DNA from: Rhizobium tropici CIAT 899
GTDB taxonomy: Bacteria > Pseudomonadota > Alphaproteobacteria > Rhizobiales > Rhizobiaceae
Assembly (NCBI RefSeq): GCF_000330885.1
Contig: NC_020062.1
Location: forward strand, 1,620,374 to 1,684,373
Reading direction: 5' to 3'
DNA length: 64,000 nt
The notes under the pieces were generated by a model. That model searched no databases and was not told where the DNA came from. It was given only the letters and a program-made list of their open reading frames with translations. Within the stretch, counting starts at the first letter, position 1; each line of letters begins with the position of its first letter. This document shows, one piece after another, positions 34,514 through 42,649 of this stretch. The translations under genes and the position numbers were made by a program.

Positions 34514-35497
34514 ATGGAAACGTCTTTGCTCTTCGTCGAGTGGCTGGGAAAGCCGCTCTGGATGTGGATGAGCTTCCTGGCGCTCGTCATCGCCATCCTC
34601 TCTTTCGATCTTGGCGTCCTGCATAAGGAAAACAAGGAGATCGGCGTCGGCGAGAGCATCAAGCTCTCCGTGCTCTATATCACCCTTGGCATCGCTTTCG
34701 GCGGCTGGGTATGGTGGTATCTCGGCGCCGATTCCGGCCTTGCCTATATGACGGGCTTCGTCGTCGAAAAGACGCTGGCTCTCGACAACGTCTTCGTCAT
34801 TGCCCTTATCTTCGCCTTCTTCGCCGTGCCCCGCCTCTATCAGCACCGCGTGCTCTTCTGGGGCATTCTCGGCGTCATCGTGCTGCGCGCGATCATGATC
34901 GGCGTCGGCGCGACATTGGTGGCCGAGTTCTCCTGGCTGCTCTATGTTTTCGCCGCCTTCCTCATCATCACCGGCATCAAGATGCTGGTCGTGAAGGATG
35001 CCGAGCCGGATGTCTCGAAGAACCCGCTCGTGCGCTTCATGCGCAGCCGCTTCAACGTCACCGAAAATCATCATGGCGAGCGCTTCTTCATCAAGCAGCC
35101 ACATCCGCAGACCGGTAGGATGGTCTGGTTCATCACGCCGCTTTTCATGGCGCTCGTGCTGATCGAAGTGGCCGACGTGATTTTTGCCGTGGATTCGGTT
35201 CCCGCGATCTTCGCCATCACCACCGATCCGTTCATCGTCTACACGTCGAACATCTTCGCGATCCTCGGCCTGCGTGCACTCTACTTCGCACTCGCCGCCA
35301 TGATTCACCGCTTCCAATATCTGAAGCCGGCGCTCGCCATCGTGCTCGTCTTCATCGGTTCGAAGATCTTCGTCGCCGATATGCTGGGTCTCGAAAAATT
35401 CCCCGCCGCCCTCTCGCTCGGCATCACCTTCGCCATCATTGCAAGCGGCGTCGGCTGGAGCCTGCTGAAGACGCGCGACAAGGCCGAAAGCGCCTGA
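34514..35497 (+). CDS. TerC/Alx family membrane protein
   Basis: 327 residues with about nine hydrophobic segments. Family landmarks are the acidic membrane stretches AILSFDLGVLHKENKEIG, EKTLALDNVFVIALIF and the later IEVADVIFAVDSVPAIFAITTDPFIVYTSNIFAILGLRALYF. TerC/Alx proteins are linked to tellurite resistance, alkaline response and, more recently, manganese export or metallation of exported proteins. The gene is preceded by a compact RNA structure and seems monocistronic. Confidence 0.92.
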   Translation: METSLLFVEWLGKPLWMWMSFLALVIAILSFDLGVLHKENKEIGVGESIKLSVLYITLGIAFGGWVWWYLGADSGLAYMTGFVVEKTLALDNVFVIALIFAFFAVPRLYQHRVLFWGILGVIVLRAIMIGVGATLVAEFSWLLYVFAAFLIITGIKMLVVKDAEPDVSKNPLVRFMRSRFNVTENHHGERFFIKQPHPQTGRMVWFITPLFMALVLIEVADVIFAVDSVPAIFAITTDPFIVYTSNIFAILGLRALYFALAAMIHRFQYLKPALAIVLVFIGSKIFVADMLGLEKFPAALSLGITFAIIASGVGWSLLKTRDKAESA

Positions 35498-35567
35498 TGC
35501 CATGGGGTGCCCGCACTGCGTGGCACGTCCCTCCCCGCTTCGAACAGTTTTCTGACAAGGTGCAAAT

Positions 35568-35879
35568 ATGATCTCCAATCTCCTCGCAGCCCTTTTTGCA
35601 ACTTTCGCCCTCGGTCCTCTGCAAGCCGAGATCGAGCGGCACGCCGTTGCCGCCGGTCAGCCGGCCGAGACCCTCAGGCAATCGCAGGCATGTCTTTCGT
35701 CCGAAGTCCCGGCGCTGGCGCGGCGCGCCTCCGAAGATACTTTCTGGACGATTTCCACCATCGTCGGCATCTCGACCGGCTGGAGCAGCCCTGCCGATCT
35801 GCTCGACAAAAGCAATCCGGACTGTGCGCCCGTCATCAAGCTCATCCGAGGAAAGGGGGAAGCTGCCGATGAAGCCTGA
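35568..35879 (+). CDS. Small secreted hypothetical protein
   Basis: 103 residues with a short signal peptide (MISNLLAALFATFALGPLQA). The mature part contains two cysteines (QACLSSE and NPDCAPV) that could form one disulfide, and the phrase FWTISTIVGISTGWSSPADLLDKSN. No family recognised. It follows terC by 70 bases and precedes exoD in the same direction, so all three may be cotranscribed. Confidence 0.55.
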   Translation: MISNLLAALFATFALGPLQAEIERHAVAAGQPAETLRQSQACLSSEVPALARRASEDTFWTISTIVGISTGWSSPADLLDKSNPDCAPVIKLIRGKGEAADEA

Positions 35880-35915
35880 GGCTACACCTACATCAGCCAC
35901 GTCCGGTGACGTCGG

Positions 35916-36545
35916 ATGACGCAACAGACAGCCGGCACCACACAGCATGACGATACCGCATCGGCTCGGCTACGCGACCTGGCCAGGCTCGCCCATGAGC
36001 AAGGCGGTATTTCAGTGGGCGAAGTGCTCTGCGGCCTCGGGCATACGAGCACGGCCTTCACCATTCTCTTTCTCTCCCTGCCCGCCCTGATCCCGATACC
36101 GGGACCGTTCGGCGTCGTATTCGGCAGTGCGCTTGCCCTGGCGGCGGCGCAAATCGCGGTCGGTCGCCGGACCATATGGCTGCCAGCCTTCCTGAGCCGG
36201 CGCAGGCTTTCGCCGTCAATCGTGGAACTCACCGTGCGTTACAGCGCGCCGATCCTCGCCAGGATCGAGACGGTCGTCCGTCCCGGCCGGCTGGCCCTTT
36301 TTACGGGCGCCACCATGCAATGGCTGCTCTCGTTCCCGATCTTCCTGTTGGCGATCGCCATTGCGCTGCCGATCCCGCTCGGCAACTATATGCCGGTCTT
36401 TGCCCTCGTGGCGATCGCGGTCGCCCTGATGGCGCGGGATGGCCTGATGATCCTGGCGGCGCTATTCGTCTCCGCTCTGGCTTTTGTCGCCACGGCGGGT
36501 CTTGTTCGGATGGCCGTCACAGGTCTGAACGCAATCGGATCATAG
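35916..36545 (+). CDS. exoD: ExoD family exopolysaccharide synthesis protein
   Basis: 209 residues with four to five membrane segments. The N-terminal soluble part (LARLAHEQGGISVGEVLCGLGHTSTAFTILFLSLPALIPIPGP in two adjoining pieces) and the GVVFGSALALAAAQIAVGRR stretch are the ExoD signature. In Sinorhizobium meliloti, exoD mutants have altered exopolysaccharide, alkali sensitivity and poor nodule invasion; biochemical function is still unclear. It lies downstream of the small secreted protein gene with a 36-base gap. Confidence 0.87.
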   Translation: MTQQTAGTTQHDDTASARLRDLARLAHEQGGISVGEVLCGLGHTSTAFTILFLSLPALIPIPGPFGVVFGSALALAAAQIAVGRRTIWLPAFLSRRRLSPSIVELTVRYSAPILARIETVVRPGRLALFTGATMQWLLSFPIFLLAIAIALPIPLGNYMPVFALVAIAVALMARDGLMILAALFVSALAFVATAGLVRMAVTGLNAIGS

Positions 36546-36653
36546 ACGCCCCTCCCCAATATTTCGGGTCTTGCCAATGGCGGAGGGCCTGCCATTTATG
36601 CCAACGACATATTTATCGGTCGTAAAATCAAATCCGCCGGAGGATTTCAGCGC

Positions 36654-37370
36654 ATGCCATCAAAGCCCCCGTCATTCGTCCGTATGATCACTCTCGGCAG
36701 TTCCCTCGCTATTGCCCTTGGCGCGCAGACGGCGATCGCGCAGGAGATGGCTGGTGTTTCTCCGTGGCCCGACACGCCGACCTCGCGTCTGGAAGCGCTG
36801 GCAATCCTGCAGACACTGAATGCCGATCTCCTCAGCAATGCCAGCGCCACGCTGACGCTCGATCGCTGGTGCGCTGCGCATAAGCTTGCCCCGGAAGGTT
36901 CGAAAATCGTTGCACAGCGCGTGCGCGGCCAGGACAAGCCTGCCGGTGCTGAAATCCGGAAACTGCTGGCGGTCGGAGCTGACGAGCCTGTCGCCTATCG
37001 CCGCGTGCGCCTCGCATGCGGCGATCGCGTGCTGTCGGAGGCGGATAACTGGTATGTGCCGGCAAAGCTTACGGCAGATATGAACAAGGCCCTTGAAACG
37101 AGCGACGTCGCCTTCGGTCGTGCCGTTCAGGCCCTTAATTTCTCCCGCACGAATCTGTCGGCGAAGTTACTTTGGTCGCCTCTCCCGCAAGGATGGGATA
37201 GCGGCGCCGATCTGCCACCCTCCGCCGGCGCGCCTCTCGCCCTACCTCCGTTTCTTCTCGAACATCACGCCGTATTGAAGCTGCCGGACGGCACGCCGTT
37301 CAGTGCGCTCATCGAAAGCTATACCAGCCGCGTGCTGGACTTTCCTGCTCCGCATCTGCCCGCGCAATAG
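36654..37370 (+). CDS. Secreted hypothetical protein, possibly chorismate-lyase-like
   Basis: 238 residues with a signal peptide (ITLGSSLAIALGAQTAIAQ). The body has LDRWCAAHKLAPEG, YRRVRLACGDRVLSEADNWYVPAKLT, FGRAVQALNFSR and PPFLLEHHAVLKLPDGTPFSALIESYTSRVLDF. The W-Y-V-P and L-E-H-H-A-V-L phrases and their order recall the UbiC/chorismate lyase fold, but an exported member would be unusual and I cannot confirm this. It is a single gene with a terminator 36 bases downstream. Confidence 0.6.
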   Translation: MPSKPPSFVRMITLGSSLAIALGAQTAIAQEMAGVSPWPDTPTSRLEALAILQTLNADLLSNASATLTLDRWCAAHKLAPEGSKIVAQRVRGQDKPAGAEIRKLLAVGADEPVAYRRVRLACGDRVLSEADNWYVPAKLTADMNKALETSDVAFGRAVQALNFSRTNLSAKLLWSPLPQGWDSGADLPPSAGAPLALPPFLLEHHAVLKLPDGTPFSALIESYTSRVLDFPAPHLPAQ

Positions 37371-37405
37371 ACGCGGCGCGCGACCTAACAACCCCACCGA
37401 AATTC

Positions 37406-37450
37406 AAAGCTCCGCCGTACGCCGATTATCGGAGCGGGGGAGCTTTTGTC
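37406..37450 (+). terminator. Rho-independent terminator
   Basis: AAAGCTCC (37406-37413) pairs with GGAGCTTT (37439-37446) and is followed by TG; Ts at the stem end give a short T-run. It closes the upstream secreted-protein gene and separates it from flgE. Confidence 0.55.
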
Positions 37451-37531
37451 GACTGTGCAACACAGGAAAAAGCCAGTTTCACGCAAGTCACTCTCGCTAT
37501 CGTAGCAGCATCAGCAACGTGCGAGGAACCA

Positions 37532-38830
37532 ATGAGCATCTTTGGTAGCATGAAAACGTCCGTTTCAGGCATGAACGCGCAAGCAAATAAGCTTAGCACC
37601 GTGTCGGACAACATCGCGAACGTCAACACAACGGCCTACAAGTCGGCAGACGCCAGCTTTTCATCATTGATCCTGCCTTCGGGCGGCGGCAGCTACAATT
37701 CCGGCAGTGTCGAGACGAATATCAGCTATTCGGTGACGCAGCAGGGCGACGCCATATCGACGAACTCCGGCACCGACCTGTCGATCAGAGGCGCCGGCTT
37801 CTTCGTCGTGCAGGGCGCCGACGGCAAGACTGTTCTGACACGTGCGGGTGACTTCAAACCGGACGCCAGTGGCAATCTCGTCAATTCCGCCGGCTACACG
37901 CTGATGGGCTACTCCTATGCATCCGGCGCGCCTGCCGTCGTCGTCAACGGTTTCGACGGCCTCGTGCCGATCAACGTCAACCAGAGCGGCCTTGCCAACT
38001 CTCCCTCGACCTCGGGCAGCTTTACCGGCAACCTGAATTCGGGTGCCAAGGTCGTCGTACCGAGCGCTACCGAGACGTTACCGGGCGCAAACCTGGCGAC
38101 AACCACGACGGACACCCAGAAGAGCTCGGTGGTTGCCTACGACAAGCTCGGCAACACTGTCATGTATGACATCTATTATACCAAGACGCAGGCTGCCGAC
38201 ATCACCACAACACCGCCGAAGACGGATCAGTGGCAGGTCGCCGTCTACCGGAATGCCGATGCGGCGACGGGTAGCGGCTCATCCTTCCCCTATTCATCAG
38301 GTCCTGTAGCAACGAGCACGCTGACCTTCGATACAAACGGGAATATGACAAGCGGCGGCAGCTTTACGATCACCGACCCGAAGACTGCCGGGTCGATTGC
38401 GATGGACCTGACCAAGATGACGCAGAAAGCCTCGGCTTTCGCCTCCACCGGGTCTACCAACGGGCAGGCAGCGGCGCCCGTCACTGGCGTCACCATCGAC
38501 AAGAACGGCGTCGTCTACGCCAACTATGCGAAAGGTGATCCGAAGGCGCTCTATCAGATTCCGCTTGCAACCGTCGCGAGCCCGGACAAGCTGACGCTCA
38601 TGAGCGGCAACGTCTATCAGGCGAATGCCGACTCCGGCGTGACCGTCACCAGCTTCGCCAACAGCAACGGCCTCGGCTACATCCAGTCCAACTCGCTGGA
38701 AGCATCGAACGTCGACCTGGCCGGCCAGCTCACCGACATGATCCAGGCGCAGAAGAGCTACACGGCCAATTCCAAGGTGTTCCAGACGGGCTCAGACCTA
38801 CTGGACGTGCTGGTCAACCTCCAGCGCTGA
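37532..38830 (+). CDS. flgE: Flagellar hook protein FlgE
   Basis: 432 residues. The N terminus MSIFGSMKTSVSGMNAQANK and SDNIANVNTTAYKS form the rod/hook coiled-coil with the ANVNTTAYK-type motif, and the C terminus SNVDLAGQLTDMIQAQKSYTANSKVFQTGSDLLDVL pairs with it. Between lie Ser/Thr/Gly-rich surface domains (GAGFFVVQ, TFDTNGN). Length fits rhizobial hook proteins. No other rod, hook or basal-body gene is adjacent, which is odd, since flgE normally sits in a flagellar cluster. It has its own promoter region and a very strong terminator, so it is a single transcription unit. Confidence 0.9.
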   Translation: MSIFGSMKTSVSGMNAQANKLSTVSDNIANVNTTAYKSADASFSSLILPSGGGSYNSGSVETNISYSVTQQGDAISTNSGTDLSIRGAGFFVVQGADGKTVLTRAGDFKPDASGNLVNSAGYTLMGYSYASGAPAVVVNGFDGLVPINVNQSGLANSPSTSGSFTGNLNSGAKVVVPSATETLPGANLATTTTDTQKSSVVAYDKLGNTVMYDIYYTKTQAADITTTPPKTDQWQVAVYRNADAATGSGSSFPYSSGPVATSTLTFDTNGNMTSGGSFTITDPKTAGSIAMDLTKMTQKASAFASTGSTNGQAAAPVTGVTIDKNGVVYANYAKGDPKALYQIPLATVASPDKLTLMSGNVYQANADSGVTVTSFANSNGLGYIQSNSLEASNVDLAGQLTDMIQAQKSYTANSKVFQTGSDLLDVLVNLQR

Positions 38831-38850
38831 GTTTCGCCTCGACCAATCAC

Positions 38851-38876
38851 AAGGGCCCTTCGGGGCCCTTTTCTAT
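38851..38876 (+). terminator. Strong Rho-independent terminator after flgE
   Basis: AAGGGCCC (38851-38858) pairs with GGGCCCTT (38863-38870) around the stable tetraloop TTCG and continues into TTTTCTATTT. Confidence 0.85.
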
Positions 38877-39212
38877 TTCGCCTTAATGCGGCCACGACCT
38901 GACGGTGTTACCCTGGCTATGTGCAATGTTTTCTTCGCATCATAGGGACCTGAGCTTCGCCATATTTGCGCCGCGATCGCTGAAGAATGCTGACACAAAA
39001 CCGGCAGAGACAATGAATGGCAGGCACAGAATTTTCCTTGGCGCAGAGATTCCCGCGCCTGTTAGGCTCTCGTTCAGCAAAGCAGCGCACAAATATGATT
39101 TCTGGATTCGAACGCATGGCAGCCGGGCTTGTGGGGCAGGCTGGCTGTCAAAGTTGCTTTAGACGGCAGCGGTGTGTGCGGACCCAGGATATTTGATAGG
39201 AGAACCATTTCC
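38877..39212. other. Intergenic, no gene recognised
   Basis: About 335 bases between the flgE terminator and the L,D-transpeptidase-like gene. Short open frames on both strands lack ribosome binding sites and similarity. Promoter of the downstream gene must lie here. Confidence 0.5.
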
Positions 39213-40220
39213 GTGCGGTTGAGATATGCCCTTCGAAGCGTCGCCCAGATGCTCAGCCTTTGCTCCCTCGCCCTCGTCATCCCCGCCACATCGCAATCAC
39301 TGGCAGCGACCCGGCAGCCGGATATTCCGGGGTGGCTCGGCGCCTATGTCGGCGCCGGCGACGGGCAGATTGCCCTGCCTGTCCTGCAGAGAGCCCGTGC
39401 GCTCTACATGCGGAAAGTGAGCGAAGGCACGGTCAGAAATCCCTGCTACTTCGCCATGGACGCCACCCGACCGAACACGCCGAATGACGGCAAGTCGGCA
39501 GGCCGCTTCTATATCGTCTGCGAGGCGACTCAGACCTTTCGTGTCGTCTCATCGGGCCATGGCAGCGGCCGCGATCTCAAAGGGGTTGCCGATTTCGGTA
39601 ATGGCCGCATGTGTGCGAAGAACTTCGGCAACGCGATGGATTCCAACCTGACGACGGGCGGCTCCTATCTGACGGAAGAGACGAAGACGACCTTCAAGGG
39701 TTACTACAAGCTCTCGCAGGCGAAGGAGGTCGCCTATCTTCGCACCTTCCTCCAGTTTGACGGTGAGGGAGAAACCGCCAATGCGCGGCAGCGAGCCATC
39801 GGCGGACATGCAGCCGCCAAGGTCGCTGGCATTTGCATGAAGAAAGACCCGCAGAGCCCCTATGCCAACCGGGACGGATATGTTCCGCTCGGGAAGCTGG
39901 TCGAATATGCCGGCGGCCGCAGCGACGGCTGCACAAGCTGGTCAGCCTCGGATGCCAATCAGATCATCTCCATGGTGAAGGACAATCCGACGACGCTTTA
40001 CATCTATCCCGAATCCTCGGACATCAAGGCGGTTGCCAAGGCCGTTGCGGCCGGACATCCCCCTGCTCAATCCGGATTGTACTGGAACGAATCCTGCCTG
40101 AAGGAAATCGGCACGCCCAAATTCTGGCCCAAGGAGACCCTCGAGCCGATCATCGTTCAGTATAAGAAGGACCATCCCGCACCGCCTGCCCGGCCGATCC
40201 CGATCTGCGATCAGCAGTGA
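39213..40220 (+). CDS. Murein L,D-transpeptidase catalytic domain-like protein (YkuD_2 type)
   Basis: 335 residues from a GTG at 39213 with AGGAG upstream; the frame is open further back, but only this start leads directly to a signal peptide (SVAQMLSLCSLALVIPATSQSLA). The catalytic-domain features are GRFYIVCEATQTFRVVSSGHGSG and the cysteine motif GGRSDGCTSWS, matching the S-x-G-C nucleophile of YkuD-type transpeptidases, with the His supplied by GHGSG or ERAIGGHAA. Members cross-link or edit peptidoglycan in the periplasm. Cysteines elsewhere (CYFAM, GICMKK, ESCLKE, PICDQQ) may form disulfides. Confidence 0.75.
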   Translation: MRLRYALRSVAQMLSLCSLALVIPATSQSLAATRQPDIPGWLGAYVGAGDGQIALPVLQRARALYMRKVSEGTVRNPCYFAMDATRPNTPNDGKSAGRFYIVCEATQTFRVVSSGHGSGRDLKGVADFGNGRMCAKNFGNAMDSNLTTGGSYLTEETKTTFKGYYKLSQAKEVAYLRTFLQFDGEGETANARQRAIGGHAAAKVAGICMKKDPQSPYANRDGYVPLGKLVEYAGGRSDGCTSWSASDANQIISMVKDNPTTLYIYPESSDIKAVAKAVAAGHPPAQSGLYWNESCLKEIGTPKFWPKETLEPIIVQYKKDHPAPPARPIPICDQQ

Positions 40221-40329
40221 GTCTCGTGAAGGCAAAGTCCGGAAATTCGACAAGCGACGGTCGGTCGTCGCCGCAGTCTTCAAACGAGGCGAGAGCTCCT
40301 CGCCACACTGCAGGGAGTGACCACGAGAG

Positions 40330-41295
40330 ATGCTAAGTGTTTTCCCGGTGCCGCAAGCGGATAAAAAGGGCAAGCCGCAAGCGTTAGCAGACGCTATATG
40401 GATCGACCTCCTAAGCCCCACCGGCGCCGAGCTGAGGGAGGTGGAAGAAGCCGTTGGTGCTCCCCTCCCTTCCCTGGGCGCTCTCAGTGAAATCGAAACG
40501 TCGAGCCGGCTGAGAAATCAGCATGGCGTGCTCTATATGAGCACGCCATCGGCCGCCCGACATCCGGAGGGAGCCGACACAACCCCTCCTATCGGCTTCG
40601 TTTTATCTGCGCATCGCCTCGTCACAGTCCGGTTTATGACATTGCCGGCGGTGGACGCGGTTGCGGCCAGCTTTGCCGCACAGGATGCGCCGACATCGAG
40701 CCTTGAAGTGTTCACCCTGCTCTGCGAGGACATCGTCGACCGCGTCGCCGATGCCCTTGAGCATCTGGCAGGAGAGCTCAACGGCCTTTCAACGAGCGCC
40801 TTTCGCGCGGAGGATCCTCGCGGCCACCATGCAGCCCGTGCCAACAAGCTGCTGCGAGCACAATTACGCCAGGTGGGGCGTCTGGGAGACCGCCTCTCCG
40901 AGATTCGAGACGGTCTGCAGGGTCTCGGACGTGTTGTGACCTATACGGAACAGCAAGCCAAGAGCTGGTCGGAAGATCTCGAGCCGCGTCTGCTAGGGCT
41001 ATGCCGAGATATCCACTCGCTCGTGGATTATGAAGAGCAACTTTCCAACAAAGTCCAGTTCGTGCTGGACGCTCTGGTCGGATTGATCGGCATCGCTCAG
41101 AACGACATATTCAAGGTTCTGACCATCGTGTCGATCGCGGGCATTCCCCCAACCCTTATTGCCGGCATCTACGGCATGAACTTCAAGAACATACCCGAAT
41201 ATGATTGGGCTTGGGGATATCAATATGGTTGGGCGGTCATCATATTGAGCACCGTCATCCCACTGGTTTGGTTCAAAGTAAAGGGCTGGTTTTGA
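40330..41295 (+). CDS. corA: CorA family magnesium/divalent cation transporter
   Basis: 321 residues. The soluble N-terminal funnel is followed by two C-terminal membrane helices separated by the hallmark YGMNFKNIPE loop, with the second helix YQYGWAVIILSTVIPLVWF at the very end. The stretch IFKVLTIVSIAGIPPTLIAGIYGMNF is the pore helix. CorA pentamers mediate Mg2+ (or Co2+, Ni2+) movement through the inner membrane. A small hairpin, GGCGAG with CTCGCC, lies in the 109-base leader, but no magnesium sensor could be recognised. Confidence 0.92.
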   Translation: MLSVFPVPQADKKGKPQALADAIWIDLLSPTGAELREVEEAVGAPLPSLGALSEIETSSRLRNQHGVLYMSTPSAARHPEGADTTPPIGFVLSAHRLVTVRFMTLPAVDAVAASFAAQDAPTSSLEVFTLLCEDIVDRVADALEHLAGELNGLSTSAFRAEDPRGHHAARANKLLRAQLRQVGRLGDRLSEIRDGLQGLGRVVTYTEQQAKSWSEDLEPRLLGLCRDIHSLVDYEEQLSNKVQFVLDALVGLIGIAQNDIFKVLTIVSIAGIPPTLIAGIYGMNFKNIPEYDWAWGYQYGWAVIILSTVIPLVWFKVKGWF

Positions 41296-41426
41296 CGCAG
41301 CATGTCTCGAGCAAGGTGGTCTTTCCGCATGAGGGCGTCATAGAAGAAGAGGGCAAGCCGGCCGAGATGTTCACATCACCCAGATCGCTTCGGTTCCACC
41401 AATTTCTCGCTCAAGAACGCAGCTGA
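41295..41426 (+). pseudogene. Remnant of a polar amino-acid ABC ATPase (C-terminal end only)
   Basis: The frame just past the corA stop reads HVSSKVVFPHEGVIEEEGKP then AEMFTSPRSLRFHQFLAQER and stops. This matches the ending of HisP/GlnQ-type ATPases (VSDRVVFLHQGKIEEEG...VF..P.S.R..QFL). Walker A, signature and Walker B are all missing, and the first in-frame codons overlap corA. It is a decayed 3' fragment, probably left by a deletion that joined corA to it. Confidence 0.7.
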
Positions 41427-41595
41427 CCAAAGGCCGCATCAAAGTCGCAGCAGCGTACCCGAAATGCCTTTCAATAGAATATCGACGGCTTGTTCGGCAT
41501 AGGTGATCCAAGGGGAATACGCTTCGATGGGTCTCTGTTGCCAATAGAGCGATGACAGCGGATGTGCGTCACTCTTGGACGGTTTTTAAACTGCC

Positions 41596-42009
41596 TTACC
41601 AGCCATAGCTGAAGGTAGCGCCAATACCGTTATCCCCATCCTGCACCACGTTGGTTTCCGTATTTCGCCCGTATTGGAAAATGCCGTAGGCATTGTTATT
41701 GCCATTCTGCTGCAAGGTCGCCGAATGGCCATTGCCCCGTTGCTGGATCAAGCCGATGTTACCGCGGCCAGCCTGAGCGATGCCGGCCGCATTCCCCCGG
41801 CCCAGCTGCCGAATGTCGGCGCCCTTCAGATCGCGGTAGAGCGAATAGACCCGCAATCCGGTGGAGAAAATGTTGGCATCCTCGGCATTGTCAGGCGCGA
41901 GGTTGAACGAGATCCGGCCGCCAGCATAGGCTGGCGCGCCCAATGCCACCTGCCCCAGGGTCCCGGCAAGAAGGGTGACGGTAAGGATCTTAAACACGTT
42001 GCGGGTCAT
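41596..42009 (-). CDS. Curlin-repeat protein (CsgA/CsgB-like), second copy
   Basis: 137 residues from ATG 42009 with GGAG six bases upstream; an in-frame ATG at 42021 is less well placed. A signal peptide (FKILTVTLLAGTLGQVALGAPAYA) precedes a non-repeat segment and then curlin repeats: DIRQLGRGNAAGIAQAGRGN, IGLIQQRGNGHSATLQQNGN and NNAYGIFQYGRNTETNVVQD. The spaced Q/G/N pattern forms the amyloid beta-solenoid of curli. It may be the nucleator or minor subunit. It is separated from csgH by a terminator, so it may be expressed at a different level. Confidence 0.8.
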   Translation of the reverse strand: MTRNVFKILTVTLLAGTLGQVALGAPAYAGGRISFNLAPDNAEDANIFSTGLRVYSLYRDLKGADIRQLGRGNAAGIAQAGRGNIGLIQQRGNGHSATLQQNGNNNAYGIFQYGRNTETNVVQDGDNGIGATFSYGW

Positions 42010-42127
42010 CCTGATCTCCATGTGTCGGCTGCCTTGGCCGATGATCAACTCTCGCATTTTGCGGCTGAACCAATTCGGAATTGCCCGTTCAGTTCTCGTT
42101 CAGTCATTTCAGGCTGATGAAAGACAA

Positions 42128-42158
42128 AAGGGCGCCGGAAGTCGGCGCCCTTTCAGGG
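42128..42158 (-). terminator. Strong terminator between csgH and the downstream curlin gene
   Basis: AAAGGGCGCCG (42128-42138) and CGGCGCCCTTT (42144-42154) pair perfectly over 11 bases; on the minus strand the stem is followed by TTTTGTCTTT. It lies 28 bases after the csgH stop. Confidence 0.75.
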
Positions 42159-42181
42159 AATTTGCGGGACCTGTAGGCCGA

Positions 42182-42580
42182 TCAGTCGTCGCCGCTCTGC
42201 TTTATGCAGCTGAAACTCTTATTTCCGATCACGACATCCAGCGTCGCCTTGTATTCCGTTCCTTTGGAGTCGAGCGAAACGGAACTGAGGATTGCTGCCT
42301 GTCCCCCCTTGGCATCGAAATCGCCGCTTTGGTTGGTCGCGGAGCTGCCACCGTTTCCGGCTTTTTCGACATGGAAAGTATAGGTCCCGCCGACATGCTT
42401 GTCGGCGTGGACGAGCGCATCCAATCTCACCATACCTGCTCCAGGCGTTGCCTTGATTTCGCAAAGCTGCGCCCCGTCGGATTGATTGGCCGCAGTCATG
42501 GCCGCTACCGTGCCGACGGGAAGCAGGACCAATGCTAGAATCGCCATCAGGTGGCGCGGATATTTGACGTTATTTGCCAT
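42182..42580 (-). CDS. csgH: Curli assembly protein CsgH-like
   Basis: 132 residues with an excellent AGGAGG site. A signal peptide (HLMAILALVLLPVGTVAAM) is followed by a small beta-rich domain containing CEIKATPGAGMVRLDALVHA, GTYTFHVEKAGNGGSSATNQSGDF and SVSLDSKGTEYKATLDVVIG, with cysteines near both ends. This is the CsgH pattern: the alphaproteobacterial periplasmic inhibitor that stops premature amyloid formation, structurally like CsgC of enterobacteria. It lies between two curlin genes on the same strand. Confidence 0.85.
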   Translation of the reverse strand: MANNVKYPRHLMAILALVLLPVGTVAAMTAANQSDGAQLCEIKATPGAGMVRLDALVHADKHVGGTYTFHVEKAGNGGSSATNQSGDFDAKGGQAAILSSVSLDSKGTEYKATLDVVIGNKSFSCIKQSGDD

Positions 42581-42649
42581 GGGTCATCCTCCTGACGGCC
42601 TGCTGTTGGTATCCTGGTATCTTTGTCGTTGCGCAGTCGTGTCCGTGCC

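Noticed and set aside
33539..35578. 679-codon minus-strand frame opposite terC and its neighbour
   Set aside because: Composition is rich in Asp, Glu, Arg and His in the manner of antisense GC-rich frames; the plus strand carries clear TerC and methyltransferase motifs.
38905..39162. 85-codon frame downstream of flgE
   Set aside because: No start signal and no protein-like pattern; treated as spacer.
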